From NCBI GenBank assembly GCA_038326325.1, contig JBBQJW010000010.1:1-64000 (forward strand): 64,000 nt of DNA, read 5' to 3'. This document shows, piece after piece, positions 63,601 to 64,000 of this stretch. Under the pieces are notes generated by a model, which had not been told where the DNA came from, did no database searches, and saw only the letters and a program-made list of their open reading frames with translations. Made by a program: the position numbers and the translations under genes. Source of the DNA: UBA10324 sp038326325 (GTDB taxonomy: Bacteria; Bacteroidota; Bacteroidia; Chitinophagales; UBA10324). Within the stretch, counting starts at the first letter, position 1. Every line of letters starts with the position of its first letter.

Positions 63601-64000
63601 GCGCGAAAGAATGGAATGACACAGGATTTTTCGGAAGGAATTACAATTGTCAGAGAATCGAAATACTCAGTTTACTTCATTGATCTCGCAGGTAATAAAC
63701 TATTCAATACTTCGTATGAAAATGCAACTCCTTTTAAAAATGGATTCGCCTGGGTTTGTGTAAATTCAAAATGGGGATTGATTGATAAGAACGGACTGAT
63801 GATAATTGATCCGAAATTTTCGAGGATAGAAAATTTTAAAAATGGGTTTGCAAAATTTAAAATTGAATCGCAAAGTGGAGTAGCAAATCTTGAAGGAACA
63901 ATAATTCTGAATCCCGAAGCAGAAAAAATTTCGTATGAAGGAAAAGGAATTTTCAGAATTGAAAACGGCTCAAGCATAGGCTATGTTGATGCGAAAAGTA
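60670..64000 (+). CDS. giant secreted WG-repeat protein (3' end cut by the window)
   Basis: An open frame of 1110 codons from ATG 60670 to the window end with no stop; I checked the frame at several points. A signal peptide-like start (KSKTLFLIMIIIVENVSAQ) is followed by at least about 20 WG repeats: WGYINYNGDVIIQPQYDFAG, KYGLIDGNNNFTLAP, WGFIDSSGTIVIEPHF, FGFINTDGKWVIRPKYN, YGIINSNGKVLANC and more. WG repeats form beta-propeller-like scaffolds. A central segment (about residues 400-600) is more divergent and may be a spacer. No T9SS tail is visible because the end lies outside the window. Confidence 0.88.
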   Translation, partial: MKSKTLFLIMIIIVENVSAQNQTLLPFKKDNQWGYINYNGDVIIQPQYDFAGRFIKSISIVKKNKKYGLIDGNNNFTLAPTYNEIRLFNDSIFWIRQDSVWGLFYRKSEILIQPFAREISEEKFGFFQYRLNDYSGLINQKGKIISDAIYDSVIILNKEFIIVSTHGQKGLINNEGTELLSPSEYEGIVPVTDDCYLISENNNWGIANANNDLTAQPIWDSYKILSSSFIILTDKKGSALYSIEIKKVLTDDTFDDFNLLNEQFIYYEQGEKFGLINKYKIITEAVYDDLEEGNERVIKVMKNKTWGLVDSSGNEIIKPEYDAIGVFDKHVATIHKLLQYGLINDKGKIIIPCHYSDIDQFENSATVRTDKNEVIIVSLNEEGDATDSTLYSNFHTISVRGISPYKNFTAINSSPDTIKVNQFAWFFSKKYKRWGLKNFKTDSIIIFPRFSRIFLSDNAQRTVVEVFLGSTDPSKNIDQNKLRYGVIDNRTYRYLVQPTYRQIIIEDVFNPNSFYARCINSENKNGIVWLGEKEIFIKYSFVGELSSDGLARVNIGGTLKKFEDGAGREDTIKLAANQYLDAAGRVRSTAYVGMRAFNWFQVTNGIPFWLYTTICCTGGKWGYITKTGSLIIKPQYTFAQSFISGRAIIKNVGKYGVINSSGETIIPFNYNLINHIYGSSDSLFELKVNGARYGFINREGNIIADPQYEQAMDFSEGLSAVKQSGKWGFIDSSGTIVIEPHFSAVTVFSEGFAAARLKNKWGYINSDGEWEIKNNYEAAGTFNSGLAAVKKNGRYCYINTQDKIIIKGPFFQAGEFRNEVAVVKLKKKFGFINTDGKWVIRPKYNSVLAFDENDNCKVRKKNKYGIINSNGKVLANCRYDFLGSYSEGMAVAAINRKYGYIDTTGRWIIKPQFQLAGKFYNGTASVKQNNKFGLIDDHGEWILDPLYSYCGTLNGGVINVKQNGKNSFINTEGKYLIARKNGMTQDFSEGITIVRESKYSVYFIDLAGNKLFNTSYENATPFKNGFAWVCVNSKWGLIDKNGLMIIDPKFSRIENFKNGFAKFKIESQSGVANLEGTIILNPEAEKISYEGKGIFRIENGSSIGYVDAKS

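Larger units (their letters stand above)
1..64000. repeat. highly iterated motif TGTWACA (STGTAACAS)
   Basis: By manual reading there are about 120 exact TGTAACA/TGTTACA copies in the window (first near 1862, last near 63055). The two orientations are nearly equal, and spacing is usually 200-1000 nt. Almost every gene has at least one, most often reading as Val-Thr, Leu-Leu-Gln or Cys-Asn. The base on each side is usually G or C. Assuming about 36% GC, chance would give roughly 14. A TGTAACGG variant also recurs (for example 27210, 43427, 46355, 51720). The count was not computed by program. Confidence 0.75.

Noticed and set aside
1..64000. TGTWACA as CRP/FNR-type binding sites
   Set aside because: CRP sites need paired half-sites with fixed spacing; here copies are single, mostly inside genes, and not promoter-linked.
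1..64000. CRISPR arrays, IS elements or prophage
   Set aside because: No regularly spaced direct repeats, transposase, integrase or phage structural gene was found on either strand.

Overview
The window is AT-rich (mid-30s %GC by eye) chromosomal DNA from a member of the Bacteroidota. The main evidence is eight secreted proteins ending in type IX secretion (T9SS) sorting domains (seven type A-like, one type B/CHU_C-like), Bacteroidota-restricted families (DUF1599, DUF4199, DUF2723, DUF5686, BatA-like, GWxTD, MauE/DoxX plus thioredoxin-like), a promoter matching the Bacteroidota TTG / TAnnTTTG pattern, and very weak Shine-Dalgarno signals. The order Chitinophagales or a relative is plausible but not provable from the window. 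No plasmid, phage, IS element, integron or CRISPR array is visible.

Layout. 0-3.7 kb is a decaying accessory stretch: the end of a DUF1801 gene, folE, a wrecked SAM methyltransferase gene, small SRPBCC and VOC genes and a wrecked PaiB-like flavoprotein gene. 3.7-17.5 kb carries secreted proteins (TPR, lysyl-oxidase-like, PKD/Ig adhesin, sulfatase, subtilase) around a membrane-bound Fe-S oxidoreductase. 17.5-24.1 kb is housekeeping: PyrR-like phosphoribosyltransferase, MmcQ/YjbR, shikimate kinase, an orphan OppB/DppB-type permease, BioY, the MauE/DoxX-DUF1599 pair, and folP overlapping dacA. 24.1-25.9 kb is an ArsR-SRPBCC operon with a double palindromic operator. 25.9-34.4 kb has a DUF5686 outer-membrane protein coupled to dcd, a WD40 protein and two secreted proteins including a GH18 chitinase. 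34.5-39.7 kb has an epimerase, a fossil of the rlmB 3' end, and a histidine kinase / NarL-type regulator pair next to a delta-60-repeat secreted protein. 39.8-53.2 kb is a long minus-strand block: rlmB, GWxTD lipoprotein, DUF2723, CAP, radical SAM, two glycosyltransferases, DUF4199, a dihydroorotase homologue and a BatA-like protein. After tRNA-Pro(GGG), 53.8-64 kb has a VWA/carboxypeptidase-regulatory fusion, a secreted SBBP protein, a lipoprotein and a giant WG-repeat protein cut by the window end.

The most striking feature is not a gene. The near-palindromic heptamer TGTWACA (usually S-TGTAACA-S) occurs about 120 times by manual reading, roughly once per 530 bp, on both strands and mostly inside genes, against roughly 14 expected from base composition. 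Two copies facing each other form a 16-bp terminator-like hairpin at 60604-60639. This resembles DNA-uptake or highly iterated palindrome systems (USS/DUS, HIP1). I know of no such element with this sequence in Bacteroidota.
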